From assembly GCF_011602485.2 (NCBI RefSeq), contig NZ_CP050022.2, positions 7,646,001-7,710,000 of the forward strand: DNA of 64,000 bases. The letters run 5' to 3'. The position numbers were made by a program, and so were the translations under genes. Each line of letters starts with the position of its first letter. Within the stretch, counting starts at the first letter, position 1. The DNA is from Bradyrhizobium sp. 1(2017) (GTDB lineage Bacteria; Pseudomonadota; Alphaproteobacteria; Rhizobiales; Xanthobacteraceae). Shown one piece after another: positions 34,448 to 43,924 of this stretch. The notes beneath the pieces are model-generated. The model was not told where the DNA came from. It searched no databases and worked only from the letters and a program-made list of their open reading frames with translations.

Positions 34448-37315
34448 ATGACGTCGATCCGCGACAACGAGCTTGGTGCACGCCGCGAACAGGGCCCGGA
34501 AGCCCTGGTCGCATTGAGCCAGCTCGCGCTCGACCACATGGAGCAAGGCGTCTGCGTCTACGATGCCGACAACCGGATCGTGCTGGTCAATCAGCGTTAC
34601 GTCTCCTTCTTCGACATGTCGGCCGACATCGTGCGGGTGGGCACGAGCTACCGCGAGGTGCTTGCGCACAGCGCGAGCCGCGGCAACTTTCCGGAAAGCG
34701 AGCTCGACGCGCTATACTCGGCGCGGATCGCCCAGATCGCGGGTGGCGAGCCGTTCCGGACCGAGCAGCGGCTCGCGACCGGCCTCGTCATGGCGCTGGA
34801 GCTGAAGCCGCTGCCTGGCGGCGGCTGGATGACGATCTGCGACGACGTCAGCCGCCTCGCCCGGCTCGAGGCCGAATTGCGTGTGCAGACCGAGCGCAGC
34901 CAGCATGCGCTCTCCAACATGTCTCACGGCCTGATCATGTACGACGCCGACAGCCGCGTCGTCGTCTGCAATGAACGCTTTCTGAGCCTCTACGACCTCG
35001 ATCCCGAGATCGTGAAACCGGGAACGTCGCACTGTACGGTGATCGAGCATTGGATGTCGCGCGGCAATCTGCCAGGCATGCCGGGCGGGGAGTTTCACGA
35101 GCGCCGTCTCGAAGACGTGCGCGCCAGGAAGGTGAAGACCCTGCTGGTGATGCGCTACGATGGGCGGATGGTGCAGGCGGTCTCCCGCTTCCTGCCCGAT
35201 GGCGGTTGGGTGACGGTGCATGAGGACGTCACCGAGCGGCTGCAATACGAGGAGACGCTGCGGCAGCAGAACTTCATCCTCGATGCCGCCATGGAGAACA
35301 TGGCGCACGGACTCGCCTTCTACGACAGCGACATGCGGCTTCGCGTCTGCAACACCACTTACCGCAAGATCTACCGACTCTCGCAGGAAGAAACTAGGCC
35401 GGGCACGCATCTTTCCGAGCTGATCGAGCGATCGATGACCAACGGGGCGTTCGCGACGGAATATACCCCGGAGCAGATCCTGGAAGCCGCGCGCGCCCGG
35501 ATTGCGAGCCGTGACTCCTCGCCGATGCGTCGCAGCATGTCGGACGACACCGTCATCTCGGTGCGCTACTGCGCGCTGGCCGAAGGCGGCTTCGTCGCGA
35601 CCTATGAGGACATCACCGAGCGCGAACATGCCGTCGAGCAACTGAGCGAGCAGTATCGGCGCTTCGACGCCGCGCTGAACAACATGAGCCAGGGGCTGTG
35701 CATGCTCGATTCGAGCCTGCGCGTGATCGTCTGTAACCGCCGCTATGTCGAGATGTACGGCCTGTCGCCCGACGTGGTGAAGCCTGGCGTCTCGATGCGC
35801 GAGATCATGGAGCACAGCTGCGAGCTCGGCATCCATCCGAACACGACGGGTGCGCGCCTCTACGCCGACTATGTCGAGCGATTGCGCGAAGGCGAGCATA
35901 CGCTGCACCGCCATTTGAGCGACGGCCGCATCATCAAGCTCAATCACAAGCGGATGGAGCACGGCGGCTGGGTCGTGACCTATGAGGACGTCACGGACCG
36001 CCACAAGGCCCAGGCCCGCGTCGCGCACATGGCGCGCCACGATTCGCTGACCGACCTGCCCAACCGCACGCTGTTCCGCGAGAAGATGAGCGAAGGGCTG
36101 AACCAGGTCGCGATCGCGGGGGGCGCGATGGCCGTGCTGTGCTTCGACCTCGACAATTTCAAGACCGTCAACGACCGCCTCGGCCACGCCGCCGGCGACC
36201 GGCTGCTGCGCTGGGTCGCGGCGCGCCTGAAGGAGAATGTCGGCGAGCACGACACCGTTGCACGGCTCGGCGGCGACGAATTCGCCGTTCTCCAGCGTGG
36301 ACCGCAGCCGCAATCGGCCGAAAAGCTCGCCCGCCGCCTGGTAGAGATCATCGGCCACCCGCCGCCGATGGGAAACCAGTCGATCCATGTCGGCGTCTCC
36401 GTCGGCATCGCGATCGCACCCGATCACGGGCTCGATGCCGACGAGCTGATGAAATGCGCCGACCTCGCGCTGTACCAGGCCAAGGCGAAGGGGCGTGGCG
36501 CCTATCAGCTGTTCGAGCCCGAAATGGAGGAAGAGGCGCGCAGCCGGCACGCGCTGGAGCACGATCTGCGCGGCGCGCTGGAGGCGCGTGAATTCCATCT
36601 GGTGTTCCAGCCGCAGGTACGACTCGACAATTCCGAGCTCACCGGCTTCGAGGCGCTGCTGCGCTGGAAGCATCCCTCGCGCGGCCTGGTCTCGCCGGCC
36701 GAATTCATCCCGATCGCGGAAGAAACCGGGCTGATCGTCCCGATCGGCGAATGGGTGCTGCGCAGCGCGTGTGCGACCGCCGTCGCCTGGCCCGCCGTCA
36801 CCGTTGCAGTGAACCTGTCGCCCGTGCAGTTCCGTTCGCGCGGGCTGGTGGCGATGGTCACAAGCGCGCTTGCCGAAGCGGGCCTGCCGCCGCAACGGCT
36901 CGAGCTCGAGGTCACCGAAACGGCATTGCTCGACGACAGCGAGGCGACGATCGAGATTCTGCACCAGCTTCGCGCGTTAGGGGTCCGCGTCAGCCTCGAC
37001 GATTTCGGCGTCGGCTATTCCTCGCTCAGCTATTTGCGCAAGTTCCCGTTCGATCGTATCAAGATCGACCGCTCGTTCGTCGGCACGCTCGGCGAAAGCC
37101 CGGAAAGCGTGGCCATCGTCCGCACCATTGCCAGCCTCGGCTCCGTGCTCGGCGTCGAGACCACGGCGGAGGGTGTGGAAACCGCGGAGCAACTCGACTT
37201 CGTCCGTGAATGCGGCTGCACCGCGGTGCAGGGCTATTATTTCGGCAAGCCCTGTGCGGCCGCCGAGGTCGGCCATGCCATCGAGACGCTGAGTGCAATC
37301 CGGCGCGTGGCCTAA
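34448..37315 (+). CDS. PAS(x4)-GGDEF-EAL cyclic-di-GMP protein
   Basis: This is a 955-residue cytoplasmic signalling protein with no membrane segment. Four tandem PAS-7-type domains (about residues 20-135, 150-265, 275-395 and 400-525) each carry a related NM-S/A-x-G-L-x-M/F-Y/L-D signature. A GGDEF domain follows with the intact active site LGGDEF (about 540-700). The EAL domain (about 715-955) is also intact: FEALLRW, VNLSPVQF, EVTETALLDD, DDFGVGYSS, IKIDRSFV, AEGVET and QGYYFGKP. Both cyclase and phosphodiesterase activity are possible. ATG 34448 was chosen over TTG 34424. A 250-base gap and a repeat separate it from the carrier-protein operon. Confidence 0.93.
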   Translation: MTSIRDNELGARREQGPEALVALSQLALDHMEQGVCVYDADNRIVLVNQRYVSFFDMSADIVRVGTSYREVLAHSASRGNFPESELDALYSARIAQIAGGEPFRTEQRLATGLVMALELKPLPGGGWMTICDDVSRLARLEAELRVQTERSQHALSNMSHGLIMYDADSRVVVCNERFLSLYDLDPEIVKPGTSHCTVIEHWMSRGNLPGMPGGEFHERRLEDVRARKVKTLLVMRYDGRMVQAVSRFLPDGGWVTVHEDVTERLQYEETLRQQNFILDAAMENMAHGLAFYDSDMRLRVCNTTYRKIYRLSQEETRPGTHLSELIERSMTNGAFATEYTPEQILEAARARIASRDSSPMRRSMSDDTVISVRYCALAEGGFVATYEDITEREHAVEQLSEQYRRFDAALNNMSQGLCMLDSSLRVIVCNRRYVEMYGLSPDVVKPGVSMREIMEHSCELGIHPNTTGARLYADYVERLREGEHTLHRHLSDGRIIKLNHKRMEHGGWVVTYEDVTDRHKAQARVAHMARHDSLTDLPNRTLFREKMSEGLNQVAIAGGAMAVLCFDLDNFKTVNDRLGHAAGDRLLRWVAARLKENVGEHDTVARLGGDEFAVLQRGPQPQSAEKLARRLVEIIGHPPPMGNQSIHVGVSVGIAIAPDHGLDADELMKCADLALYQAKAKGRGAYQLFEPEMEEEARSRHALEHDLRGALEAREFHLVFQPQVRLDNSELTGFEALLRWKHPSRGLVSPAEFIPIAEETGLIVPIGEWVLRSACATAVAWPAVTVAVNLSPVQFRSRGLVAMVTSALAEAGLPPQRLELEVTETALLDDSEATIEILHQLRALGVRVSLDDFGVGYSSLSYLRKFPFDRIKIDRSFVGTLGESPESVAIVRTIASLGSVLGVETTAEGVETAEQLDFVRECGCTAVQGYYFGKPCAAAEVGHAIETLSAIRRVA

Positions 37316-37519
37316 CGGCTTCGCCCGCTCAAATTCCGTATCTCGGCACGCCGTCAAACGACCAATTGTCGCATGTACGGCTTCCGGCGGAGTTGCCGTC
37401 TCGCACCTTGCCCGGCACCCGCGATGGCGCTTTTCTTCTCTCGCGATTTCGTGAACAATCGCAGCTCAATAACGAGAAAACGGCGGCACGAGCGGGGCCG
37501 CTGCGAGGGAGGCGTTTCG

Positions 37520-38497
37520 ATGTCGCGATACGGGCTGAAGACGATTGCTTTTGCCGCCATGCATGCGGTCATGGGCGCAGTGCTCTGCACGGGTGCCAGC
37601 GCGCAGGACTATCCCACAAAACCCATCACACTGATCGTGCCATGGCCGGCCGGCGGCTCGACCGACATCTCGATGCGAGCGATCGCCGACAGCGCTTCGA
37701 AAGTGCTGGGGCAGCCGATCGTGGTCGACAACAAGGCCGGCGGCGGCGGTACGGTGGGGCCGGCGACCATGGCGGCGGGGGCGAAGCCGGACGGCTACAC
37801 CATCTCGCAGATTCCGATCACGGTCTTCCGCCTGCCCCTAATGCAGGAAGTGTCATGGGATCCGGCGAAGGATTTCTCCTACATCGTCCATCTCACCGGT
37901 TACACCTTCGGCGTCACCACCAACGCGGAGTCGCAGTTCAAGAGCTGGAAGGACGTGGTGGAGTTCGCCAAGGCGAACCCGGGCAAGGTGACCTACGCGA
38001 CGCCGGGCACCGGCACCTCGCTGCATATCGGCATGGAGCAGATCGCCGCGATGTCCGGCATCAAGCTGACGCAGGTGCCGTTCAAGGGCGGCGCGGAGAC
38101 CAATGCGGCTGTGCTCGGCCAGCACACCATGCTTCAGGCCGATTCCACGGGGTGGCGGCCGCTGGTCGACGCCGGCAAGCTGAAGCTGCTGATGGTGTGG
38201 ACCGGCGCGCGGTCGCCGAACTACCCCGACGTGCCGACGCTGAAGGAGCTCGGCTATCCCATGGTCTATGATTCCCCGTTCGGCATCGCCGGCCCGAAGG
38301 GAATGGACCCGAAAATCGTCGCCAAGCTGCACGACGCCTTCAAGAAGGCGGTCGAGGACCCGGCCGTCGTGGCAACGCTCGCCAAATACGACATGGTGCC
38401 AAATTACAAGAACACCGAGGACTACAAGAAGTTCGTCGTCGAGGTCACCGAGTCCGAGCGCAAGGTGATCGATACGCTCGGGCTCGCGAAGAAATAG
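37520..38497 (+). CDS. tctC: tripartite tricarboxylate transporter substrate-binding protein (Bug family)
   Basis: This is a 325-residue periplasmic protein with a signal peptide ending near SAQDYP. It shows the Bug-family start YPTKPITLIVPWPAGGSTDI, the VDNKAGGGGTVG loop, TYATPGTGTSLHIGMEQIA, and the later PDVPTLKELGYPM and FGIAGPKGMD segments. ATG 37520 has GAGGGAGG upstream. It delivers a carboxylate to the TctA/TctB membrane proteins encoded next. The ligand is not predictable from sequence. A palindromic repeat lies between it and tctB. Confidence 0.94.
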   Translation: MSRYGLKTIAFAAMHAVMGAVLCTGASAQDYPTKPITLIVPWPAGGSTDISMRAIADSASKVLGQPIVVDNKAGGGGTVGPATMAAGAKPDGYTISQIPITVFRLPLMQEVSWDPAKDFSYIVHLTGYTFGVTTNAESQFKSWKDVVEFAKANPGKVTYATPGTGTSLHIGMEQIAAMSGIKLTQVPFKGGAETNAAVLGQHTMLQADSTGWRPLVDAGKLKLLMVWTGARSPNYPDVPTLKELGYPMVYDSPFGIAGPKGMDPKIVAKLHDAFKKAVEDPAVVATLAKYDMVPNYKNTEDYKKFVVEVTESERKVIDTLGLAKK

Positions 38498-38512
38498 CGC
38501 CAGGCCACCAGC

Positions 38513-38566
38513 GTGTCCCGGACGCGGTGCAGCGCTTCTTCAGCGCTGCATTGCAGAGCCGGGACC
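38513..38566. repeat. palindromic repeat of the TCCCGGACGCGG family
   Basis: The outer pair GTCCCGG / CCGGGAC encloses an inner GCAGCGCT-tct-TCAGCGCTGC-like hairpin. It lies between tctC and tctB. A related element with the same TCCCGGACGCGG start and GAGCCGGGACC end lies at 53199-53307. Confidence 0.75.
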
Positions 38567-38684
38567 TACCTTTGCCACCATGAGACCGCGGATCTGCAGC
38601 GCACCGCCATAGAACGTTGAAGACGTGCGTAAAACGCACTTATGGCTGCTGCGCAGCGTCCGGGGAACGGCCGAGAAAGCGTCG

Positions 38685-39170
38685 ATGAACAACCACACCA
38701 ACGTCAAGCTCCGCCTCAACAACTCCGAACTCTGGGGCGGATTGATCGGCCTCGCACTCGGCGGTTTCGTGATCTGGCAGGGGCTCAAGCTGAAGCTCGG
38801 CACCATCAACGATCCCGGCTCCGGCTACGTGATGTTCTACACGGGCATCCTGATCTGCGTGTTCGCGTTCTCCATCATCATCTCCGCCATCACCGAAGGC
38901 GGGCCGACGCTGGCGTCGCGCTGGGAAAATGCGCGCTGGGGCAAGCCGCTTCTCGTCATCGGCTGCCTCGCCGCATTCTCTGTCGCGCTGGAGCCGCTGG
39001 GATTCCTGCTCTCGTCGATCCCGCTGATGCTGCTGTTGTTGCGGCTGATCGATCCCGTGCGCTGGACGCTGGCGGTCCCGATTGCCGTGCTGGTGCCCCT
39101 GGGCATGTGGTGGGTGCTCAAGCGGCTTCTCTTGATCCAGCTCCCCTCGGGCCTGTTCGGGATCGGCTGA
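38685..39170 (+). CDS. tctB: tripartite tricarboxylate transporter small membrane protein
   Basis: This is a 161-residue protein with four hydrophobic segments (LWGGLIGLALGGFVIWQGL; YVMFYTGILICVFAFSIIIS; PLLVIGCLAAFSVALEPLGF; VPIAVLVPLGMWWVLKRLLL), the normal TctB topology. The C-terminal WWVLKRLL..LPSGLFG is a family feature. ATG 38685 (MNNHTNVKLR) was chosen over an upstream GTG because the extension lies next to the repeat. It ends four bases before tctA. Confidence 0.92.
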   Translation: MNNHTNVKLRLNNSELWGGLIGLALGGFVIWQGLKLKLGTINDPGSGYVMFYTGILICVFAFSIIISAITEGGPTLASRWENARWGKPLLVIGCLAAFSVALEPLGFLLSSIPLMLLLLRLIDPVRWTLAVPIAVLVPLGMWWVLKRLLLIQLPSGLFGIG

Positions 39171-39174
39171 CCGC

Positions 39175-40683
39175 ATGGATACACTTGCCAATGTCGCGCA
39201 TGGCTTCGGCGTCGCGCTGACCGGGATCAACCTCCTCTATTGCTTCATCGGCGTCTTCATCGGCACGCTGGTCGGCGTGCTGCCGGGCATCGGTCCGATT
39301 TCGGCGATGTCGCTGCTGCTGCCCGTGACGCTCTCGGGCACGCCGGAATCCGGCATCATCATGATGGCCGGCATCTATTACGGCTCGATGTATGGCGGCT
39401 CGACCACCTCGATCCTGGTCAACATACCCGGCGAAGCCGCCTCCGTCGTCACCTGCATCGACGGCCATCAGATGGCCAAGCAGGGTCGCGCGGGCCCAGC
39501 GCTCGGCATCTCCGCCTTCGGCTCGTTCATCGCCGGGACCTTTGCGCTGATCGCCTTGATGCTGGTGGCGCCGAAGCTCGCCAGTATCGCGATCGCGTTC
39601 GGCCCGGCCGAGTATTTCAGCCTGATGGTGCTCGGCCTCGTCGTGCTCACCTTCCTGACCCAGGGCTCGATGCCGAAGGCGCTGCTGATGGCATGTGTCG
39701 GCGTCGTGCTCGGCCTGGTCGGGCTCGACAGCATCACCGCACAGCCGCGCCTCACCTTCGGCCGCATGGAGCTGATCGACGGTATCGGGCTCGTGCCCGT
39801 CGTGATGGGCCTGTTCGGCGTCGCCGAAGTGCTGCTCAACACCGAGCAGGCCATCAAACGCGACATCATCAACGCGAAGATCACGCAGCTGCTTCCCACC
39901 CAGTCCGACTGGCAGGCGAGCGCCGGCCCGGTCGCGCGCGGCACGCTGATGGGCTTCCTGCTCGGCATCCTGCCGGGCGGCGGCGCGGTCGTGGCCTCGT
40001 TCGCGTCCTATGCGCTGGAGAAGCGACTGTCGAAAACGCCGGAGCGGTTCGGCCATGGCGCGATCGAAGGTGTCGCAGGCCCCGAATCCGCCAACAACGC
40101 GGCGGCCGGCGGCGCCTTCATTCCACTGATGACGCTGGGCATCCCGCCAAACGTGGTGATGGCATTGCTGCTCGGCGCGTTCGTGATCCACGGCCTGCAA
40201 CCGGGACCGCTGATGATCACGCAGAACCCCGGTCTGTTCTGGGGCATCGTCGCCAGCATGTATATCGGCAACGTCATGCTGCTGATCCTCAATTTGCCGA
40301 TGATCGGCATGTGGGTGCAGCTGCTCAAATTGCCCTACAACATCCTGTTCCCGCTGATCATCCTGTTCACGATCCTGGGCGTCTATTGCTCGAGCAACAA
40401 CGTATTCGACGTCTATGTGATGATCGCATTCGGCATCATCGGCTATTTCATGCGCAAGCTCGGCTACGAGCCTGCACCGCTGGTGCTCGCCTTCGTGCTC
40501 GGTCCAATGCTGGAGAACAATCTGCGCAAGTCGCTGATCCTGTCGCAGGGCGATCTCTGGACCTTCGTGCAGCGGCCGATCTCGGCAGCGTGCCTCGCGC
40601 TCGCAATGGTGCTGCTGATCGCACCGCTGCTGCCGGCGCTGCGCAAGAAGCGGGAGCTGGTGGCGCTGGACGAGGGCGCGTGA
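39175..40683 (+). CDS. tctA: tripartite tricarboxylate transporter large membrane protein
   Basis: This is a 502-residue inner-membrane transporter with about 11-12 helices. Hallmarks are GVLPGIGPISAMSLLLPVT near the N-terminus, GIYYGSMYGGSTTSILVNIP, GLDSITAQPRLTFG, and the second loop GILPGGGAVVASFASYALEK with EGVAGPESANNAAAGGAFIP. It couples solute entry to an ion gradient, working with TctB and TctC encoded upstream. Confidence 0.96.
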   Translation: MDTLANVAHGFGVALTGINLLYCFIGVFIGTLVGVLPGIGPISAMSLLLPVTLSGTPESGIIMMAGIYYGSMYGGSTTSILVNIPGEAASVVTCIDGHQMAKQGRAGPALGISAFGSFIAGTFALIALMLVAPKLASIAIAFGPAEYFSLMVLGLVVLTFLTQGSMPKALLMACVGVVLGLVGLDSITAQPRLTFGRMELIDGIGLVPVVMGLFGVAEVLLNTEQAIKRDIINAKITQLLPTQSDWQASAGPVARGTLMGFLLGILPGGGAVVASFASYALEKRLSKTPERFGHGAIEGVAGPESANNAAAGGAFIPLMTLGIPPNVVMALLLGAFVIHGLQPGPLMITQNPGLFWGIVASMYIGNVMLLILNLPMIGMWVQLLKLPYNILFPLIILFTILGVYCSSNNVFDVYVMIAFGIIGYFMRKLGYEPAPLVLAFVLGPMLENNLRKSLILSQGDLWTFVQRPISAACLALAMVLLIAPLLPALRKKRELVALDEGA

Positions 40684-40726
40684 CGGGGGCGTAATCCACC
40701 GCGTCTCTCGACGCGAATAGTGGAAG

Positions 40727-40754
40727 GGTGGGTTACGCCTTCGGCCAACCCACC
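40727..40754. repeat. hairpin GGTGGGTT / AACCCACC downstream of tctA
   Basis: Perfect 8-base arms surround ACGCCTTCGGCC. It lies between the convergent tctA and GGDEF/EAL genes and resembles the centre of the 8409-8464 hairpin (GGCGGGTTACGCTTCG). A bidirectional end signal is possible, with no T tract. Confidence 0.7.
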
Positions 40755-40764
40755 ATACGATCCA

Positions 40765-42501
40765 TCACCCCGCCGCAGGCAGCACGCTGTCCGGCGCGGC
40801 GCCCCATGGCCGCTCGGCTGATGCAAGCCCGATCAGGCGGCCCTGGATGTAATCGCAACCCCAGTCGCGCAGCATGCTTGCGGCTTCTTCGTCCTGCACC
40901 CATTCGGCGACCGTCTTGATGTCGAGGCGCCGCGCAAGATCGATCAGGGTCTGCACGAAAGCACGGTCGTCGGCGGACCGGGTGACGTTCTGCACGAAGG
41001 CACCGTCGATCTTCACGATATCCACGCCGAGCTTGCGCAAATTGCGGAACGAGGTGTAGCCGGCACCGAAATCGTCGATGGCGATGCGGCTGCCGAAATG
41101 CTTGAGCCGGCCGACGAAGGCGCGGACATCGTCGATGTCCTGAATCGCAACCGTCTCGGTGATCTCGACGATCAGCCGCTCGGCAACGCCGGGATGGGCC
41201 TGCATCAGCGATTCGATTCCCGCCCACCAGTCCGGATCCATCGTCGTATCCGGCGAGATGTTGAGGCTGAGGCAGATGTCGGGCGCGGCCGCGAGCTCGG
41301 CGACCACGAGCTCAAGCACGCGGTGATCGACCAGGCGAATCAGGCCGAGCCGTTCGGCGACGGGCACGATGTCGGGTGCGAGCAGCACCTGGCCGTTGCC
41401 CTGGTCCATCCGCACCAGGCACTCGTGGAACGCACGTTCGCGCGAGGCGGCCGCGACCACCGGCTCATAGGCGAGCTTGATGCGGCGTTCGTTCAGCGCG
41501 GTGACGATCTCGTCGGTGACGCGGATATTGACGCGGCGCTGCGCGTCGCGCGCTGCATCCGGGCGCCACGCGGCGAACGAGCCGACACGGCGGCGCTTGG
41601 CGGCATCCAGCGTCTCATGGGCGCGGTTGACGGCCTCATCGGTGTTGCGGGCATAGCGTGGCACGCTGACCGCGCCGATCGACGCGGTGACCGAGACCGG
41701 GCCGGATTTCGTCGGCATCACCTCGTCGCGGATGCCGGCGAGGAAGCGCTCGGCGGCGACGTTCATGTCGTCGACGGTGCAATTCTTCAGGATCAAGCCG
41801 AACTTGTTGCCGGAGAAGCGGCCGAGCACGTCGCCGCCGCGCAAGCGCGCGCGAATGCGCCTGGCGACGTCGAGGATCACGGCATCGGCGACGTCGAAGC
41901 CGAAGGCGTCGTTGACGCGGGCGAGATGATCGATGCCGACCAGCATGAAGGCCGCGGTCGAGCGGAAGCGGGTCGTCTCCTCGATCGCCTCGGCCAGCGC
42001 CGCGATCAGATGGGAGCGGTTGAGCTCGCCGGTCAGCGGATCGAGCCGGGCCAGCTTGGTCAGTTCCTCGTCGCGGGCATGACGCTCATTGTTGATGCGG
42101 ACGGAGCCGACCGCGCGCGTGGGCCGTCCATCGGGCCCGGCAAACCAGCGGCCGGTCTCCTCGACCCAGACCACAGGATCGGAGGCACTCATGCGTACGC
42201 CGTACTCGACCCGATAGGGCGTTCCGTCGGCGCCATGCACGGCGGACGTCTGCGCCAGCGCCGCGGTCCGCAGCGTCTGCGCGGGCTCGATCAGCTTGGC
42301 GAACTCGGCCCCGGTGGCGAGCCGCTCGGCGGGAATGTCCGGGAAAACGGCGCTGACCTGCTCACTCCAGACGATGACGTCGCTGGCGATGTCCCAGGCA
42401 AACACGGCTTGGCCGAGCGCGGCCAGGATGTCGGAGGCTTGCGGCAATGCGGGGGTCAAAATCGCCTCATTTCGGGACAGCGGGAAGTCCTGAGCCGGCA
42501 C
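40765..42501 (-). CDS. degenerate GGDEF / EAL domain protein with PAS-like N-terminus
   Basis: This is a 578-residue cytoplasmic protein. A PAS-like domain (~25-140; AVFAWDIASDVIVWSEQVS) precedes a GGDEF domain whose signature is FSGNKFGL instead of GGDEF, so cyclase activity is unlikely. The EAL domain (~330-575) has ECL in place of EAL (AFHECLVRM) but keeps LSLNISP, EITETVAI, DDFGAGYTS, VKIDGAFV and AEWVQ. It may therefore still bind or hydrolyse cyclic-di-GMP. The start is GTG 42501 and is uncertain. It is convergent with tctA. Confidence 0.9.
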   Translation of the reverse strand: MPAQDFPLSRNEAILTPALPQASDILAALGQAVFAWDIASDVIVWSEQVSAVFPDIPAERLATGAEFAKLIEPAQTLRTAALAQTSAVHGADGTPYRVEYGVRMSASDPVVWVEETGRWFAGPDGRPTRAVGSVRINNERHARDEELTKLARLDPLTGELNRSHLIAALAEAIEETTRFRSTAAFMLVGIDHLARVNDAFGFDVADAVILDVARRIRARLRGGDVLGRFSGNKFGLILKNCTVDDMNVAAERFLAGIRDEVMPTKSGPVSVTASIGAVSVPRYARNTDEAVNRAHETLDAAKRRRVGSFAAWRPDAARDAQRRVNIRVTDEIVTALNERRIKLAYEPVVAAASRERAFHECLVRMDQGNGQVLLAPDIVPVAERLGLIRLVDHRVLELVVAELAAAPDICLSLNISPDTTMDPDWWAGIESLMQAHPGVAERLIVEITETVAIQDIDDVRAFVGRLKHFGSRIAIDDFGAGYTSFRNLRKLGVDIVKIDGAFVQNVTRSADDRAFVQTLIDLARRLDIKTVAEWVQDEEAASMLRDWGCDYIQGRLIGLASAERPWGAAPDSVLPAAG

Positions 42502-42679
42502 AGGATAAAGCCAGATTCGCCCCTGACCCTAGGCAAAGTTCATAAACAATTTGGAAACCACGTTTCCAACGCGGCCAGGAACCAAATAGGCTCGGCCGGC
42601 ATAGGCCTTGCGAGTACTGACACGCACCGGCGCCGGCGTCCCGAAACGCGACAGGCTCCCGGATCAACGGTGATGAGCG

Positions 42680-42940
42680 ATGTTGGGTACTGATCGACTG
42701 GACGGAGCGGACAACGGCACGGGCACGGACCTCGTGCCGATGCTGCCGACGCTTGCGTGGGTCCACAAAATGCCGCTACCGCGGCCCGATCCCGGTTTCG
42801 TCACCCAGCTGATCGCCAACGCCGAGCATTTGCCCGAGACGCGCCGGCTCCGCCGTGCCTCTTCCGAAGATGCGCAGATGGCCTATGGCAGCAAACGCCC
42901 GCTGCAAAGCGTCACCGCACGGACACGGCAGGTGGCCTGA
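42680..42940 (+). CDS. small hypothetical protein
   Basis: This is an 86-residue protein with no membrane segment or recognised domain. The central part VHKMPLPRPDPGFVTQLIAN and ETRRLRRASSEDAQMAYGS resembles short uncharacterised proteins that recur in Bradyrhizobium genomes. It is divergent from the GGDEF/EAL gene and convergent with the next one. Coding bias is normal. No function can be given. Confidence 0.65.
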   Translation: MLGTDRLDGADNGTGTDLVPMLPTLAWVHKMPLPRPDPGFVTQLIANAEHLPETRRLRRASSEDAQMAYGSKRPLQSVTARTRQVA

Positions 42941-42946
42941 GGCTGG

Positions 42947-43600
42947 TCAGCGCGGCGGCGCGTCGGGAGACGGCGGCGTGCCATTGCCCGGCTGAAGATG
43001 CGGCGAGGGAATTTCCGGTGACGGCGCGCCTTGCACCGGCTTTGGTGCAGGATGATCCTTAAGCACGGACTCGGCGACGGATTGTGCCGAGGGTGCGGGC
43101 GGCTCGACCGGAGCCGGCCGCGGTGCAATCACCGGCTCGAACTTGCGCTCCGATGCCGCATCCTCCACCGGAGCGTCGGCCTGGCGCTTGGCCTTGCGTG
43201 GCGCCGCCACCGTCGTCTCGGCGACATAGGTGACACGACGGCGCGTGCGCTGGGCGATGCCGGCGAAAAAGTCGGCCATCGCGAGCAGCACCAGCAGGAA
43301 ATAGGTGGAGTTGCCGAATTTGGGCCACATCACGAATTCGGCGGCGGCGGCGCCGAAGACGATCAGCGACAGCAAATGATCCATCAGGAACTTGGAGCCG
43401 GGCCGCGCACCCTTGACCACTTCGAGCAGCAGCAGCACCACGCCGAGCGCGAGCAGGAGATCGGCGAGCGTGACCGGCCAGACCTCGCCGGACACCATCG
43501 GCACCTTGAACAGGACGTCCGTAAAGGACACCGTCGGCATCAGGAAGGCGATGATGTTGTAGACCGCGAGCGGAATCAGGAGCAGCGGGAAACCGACCAT
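42947..43600 (-). CDS. hypothetical membrane protein with proline-rich tail
   Basis: This is a 217-residue protein with four predicted membrane helices in the first ~130 residues (FPLLLIPLAVYNIIAFLM; LADLLLALGVVLLLLEVVK; LLSLIVFGAAAAEFVMW; FLLVLLAMADFFAGIA). A soluble, proline- and alanine-rich tail follows (VIAPRPAPVEPPAPSAQS). I do not recognise a characterised family. ATG 43600 with AGAAGG upstream was chosen over a GTG 75 bases further out. It lies just upstream of rpmF on the same strand but is separated from it by its own start region. Confidence 0.78.
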   Translation of the reverse strand: MVGFPLLLIPLAVYNIIAFLMPTVSFTDVLFKVPMVSGEVWPVTLADLLLALGVVLLLLEVVKGARPGSKFLMDHLLSLIVFGAAAAEFVMWPKFGNSTYFLLVLLAMADFFAGIAQRTRRRVTYVAETTVAAPRKAKRQADAPVEDAASERKFEPVIAPRPAPVEPPAPSAQSVAESVLKDHPAPKPVQGAPSPEIPSPHLQPGNGTPPSPDAPPR

Positions 43601-43723
43601 CGGCAAAGCGCCTTCTCGATCAAGATATCCGGACAGGACAATGCGGCGGCGAAACATTTGCTCCGCCGCCGTCACTGTCTATCTCATGGGTTGGCCGAAG
43701 CCAGGCAGGCGAAATCATCCTAC

Positions 43724-43748
43724 CTGAAGAAAGGTCCTGCTTCAGGAC
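43724..43748 (-). terminator. weak terminator at the end of rpmF
   Basis: On the minus strand a 6-base stem (GTCCTG / CAGGAC) overlaps the rpmF stop codon and is followed by CTTTCTTC. It is a short stem with a T-rich tail, so only a moderate call. Confidence 0.4.
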
Positions 43749-43924
43749 TCTTTCTTCTTCAGGACCTGGCGGCCCTTATACATGCCGGTCTTGAGGTCGA
43801 GATGGTGCGGACGACGGAGCTCGCCGGAGTCCCTGTCTTCCACATAGGTCGGCTTCTTGATGGCGTCTGCCGAGCGGCGCATGCCACGGCGCGACGGCGA
43901 GGTTTTTCTTCTCGGAACGGCCAT
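43742..43924 (-). CDS. rpmF: 50S ribosomal protein L32
   Basis: This is a 60-residue L32. It starts [20 protein letters not shown] and has the conserved [20 protein letters not shown] segment. It lacks the two CxxC zinc pairs found in some L32 proteins, as is normal for alphaproteobacteria. It stands alone here; in many bacteria it is next to plsX and fatty acid genes, which are not present. Confidence 0.98.
   Translation of the reverse strand: MAVPRRKTSPSRRGMRRSADAIKKPTYVEDRDSGELRRPHHLDLKTGMYKGRQVLKKKES

Noticed and set aside
34712..36964. A 750-codon minus-strand open frame opposite the PAS/GGDEF/EAL gene
   Set aside because: Shadow frame; the plus strand has intact LGGDEF and EAL motifs.
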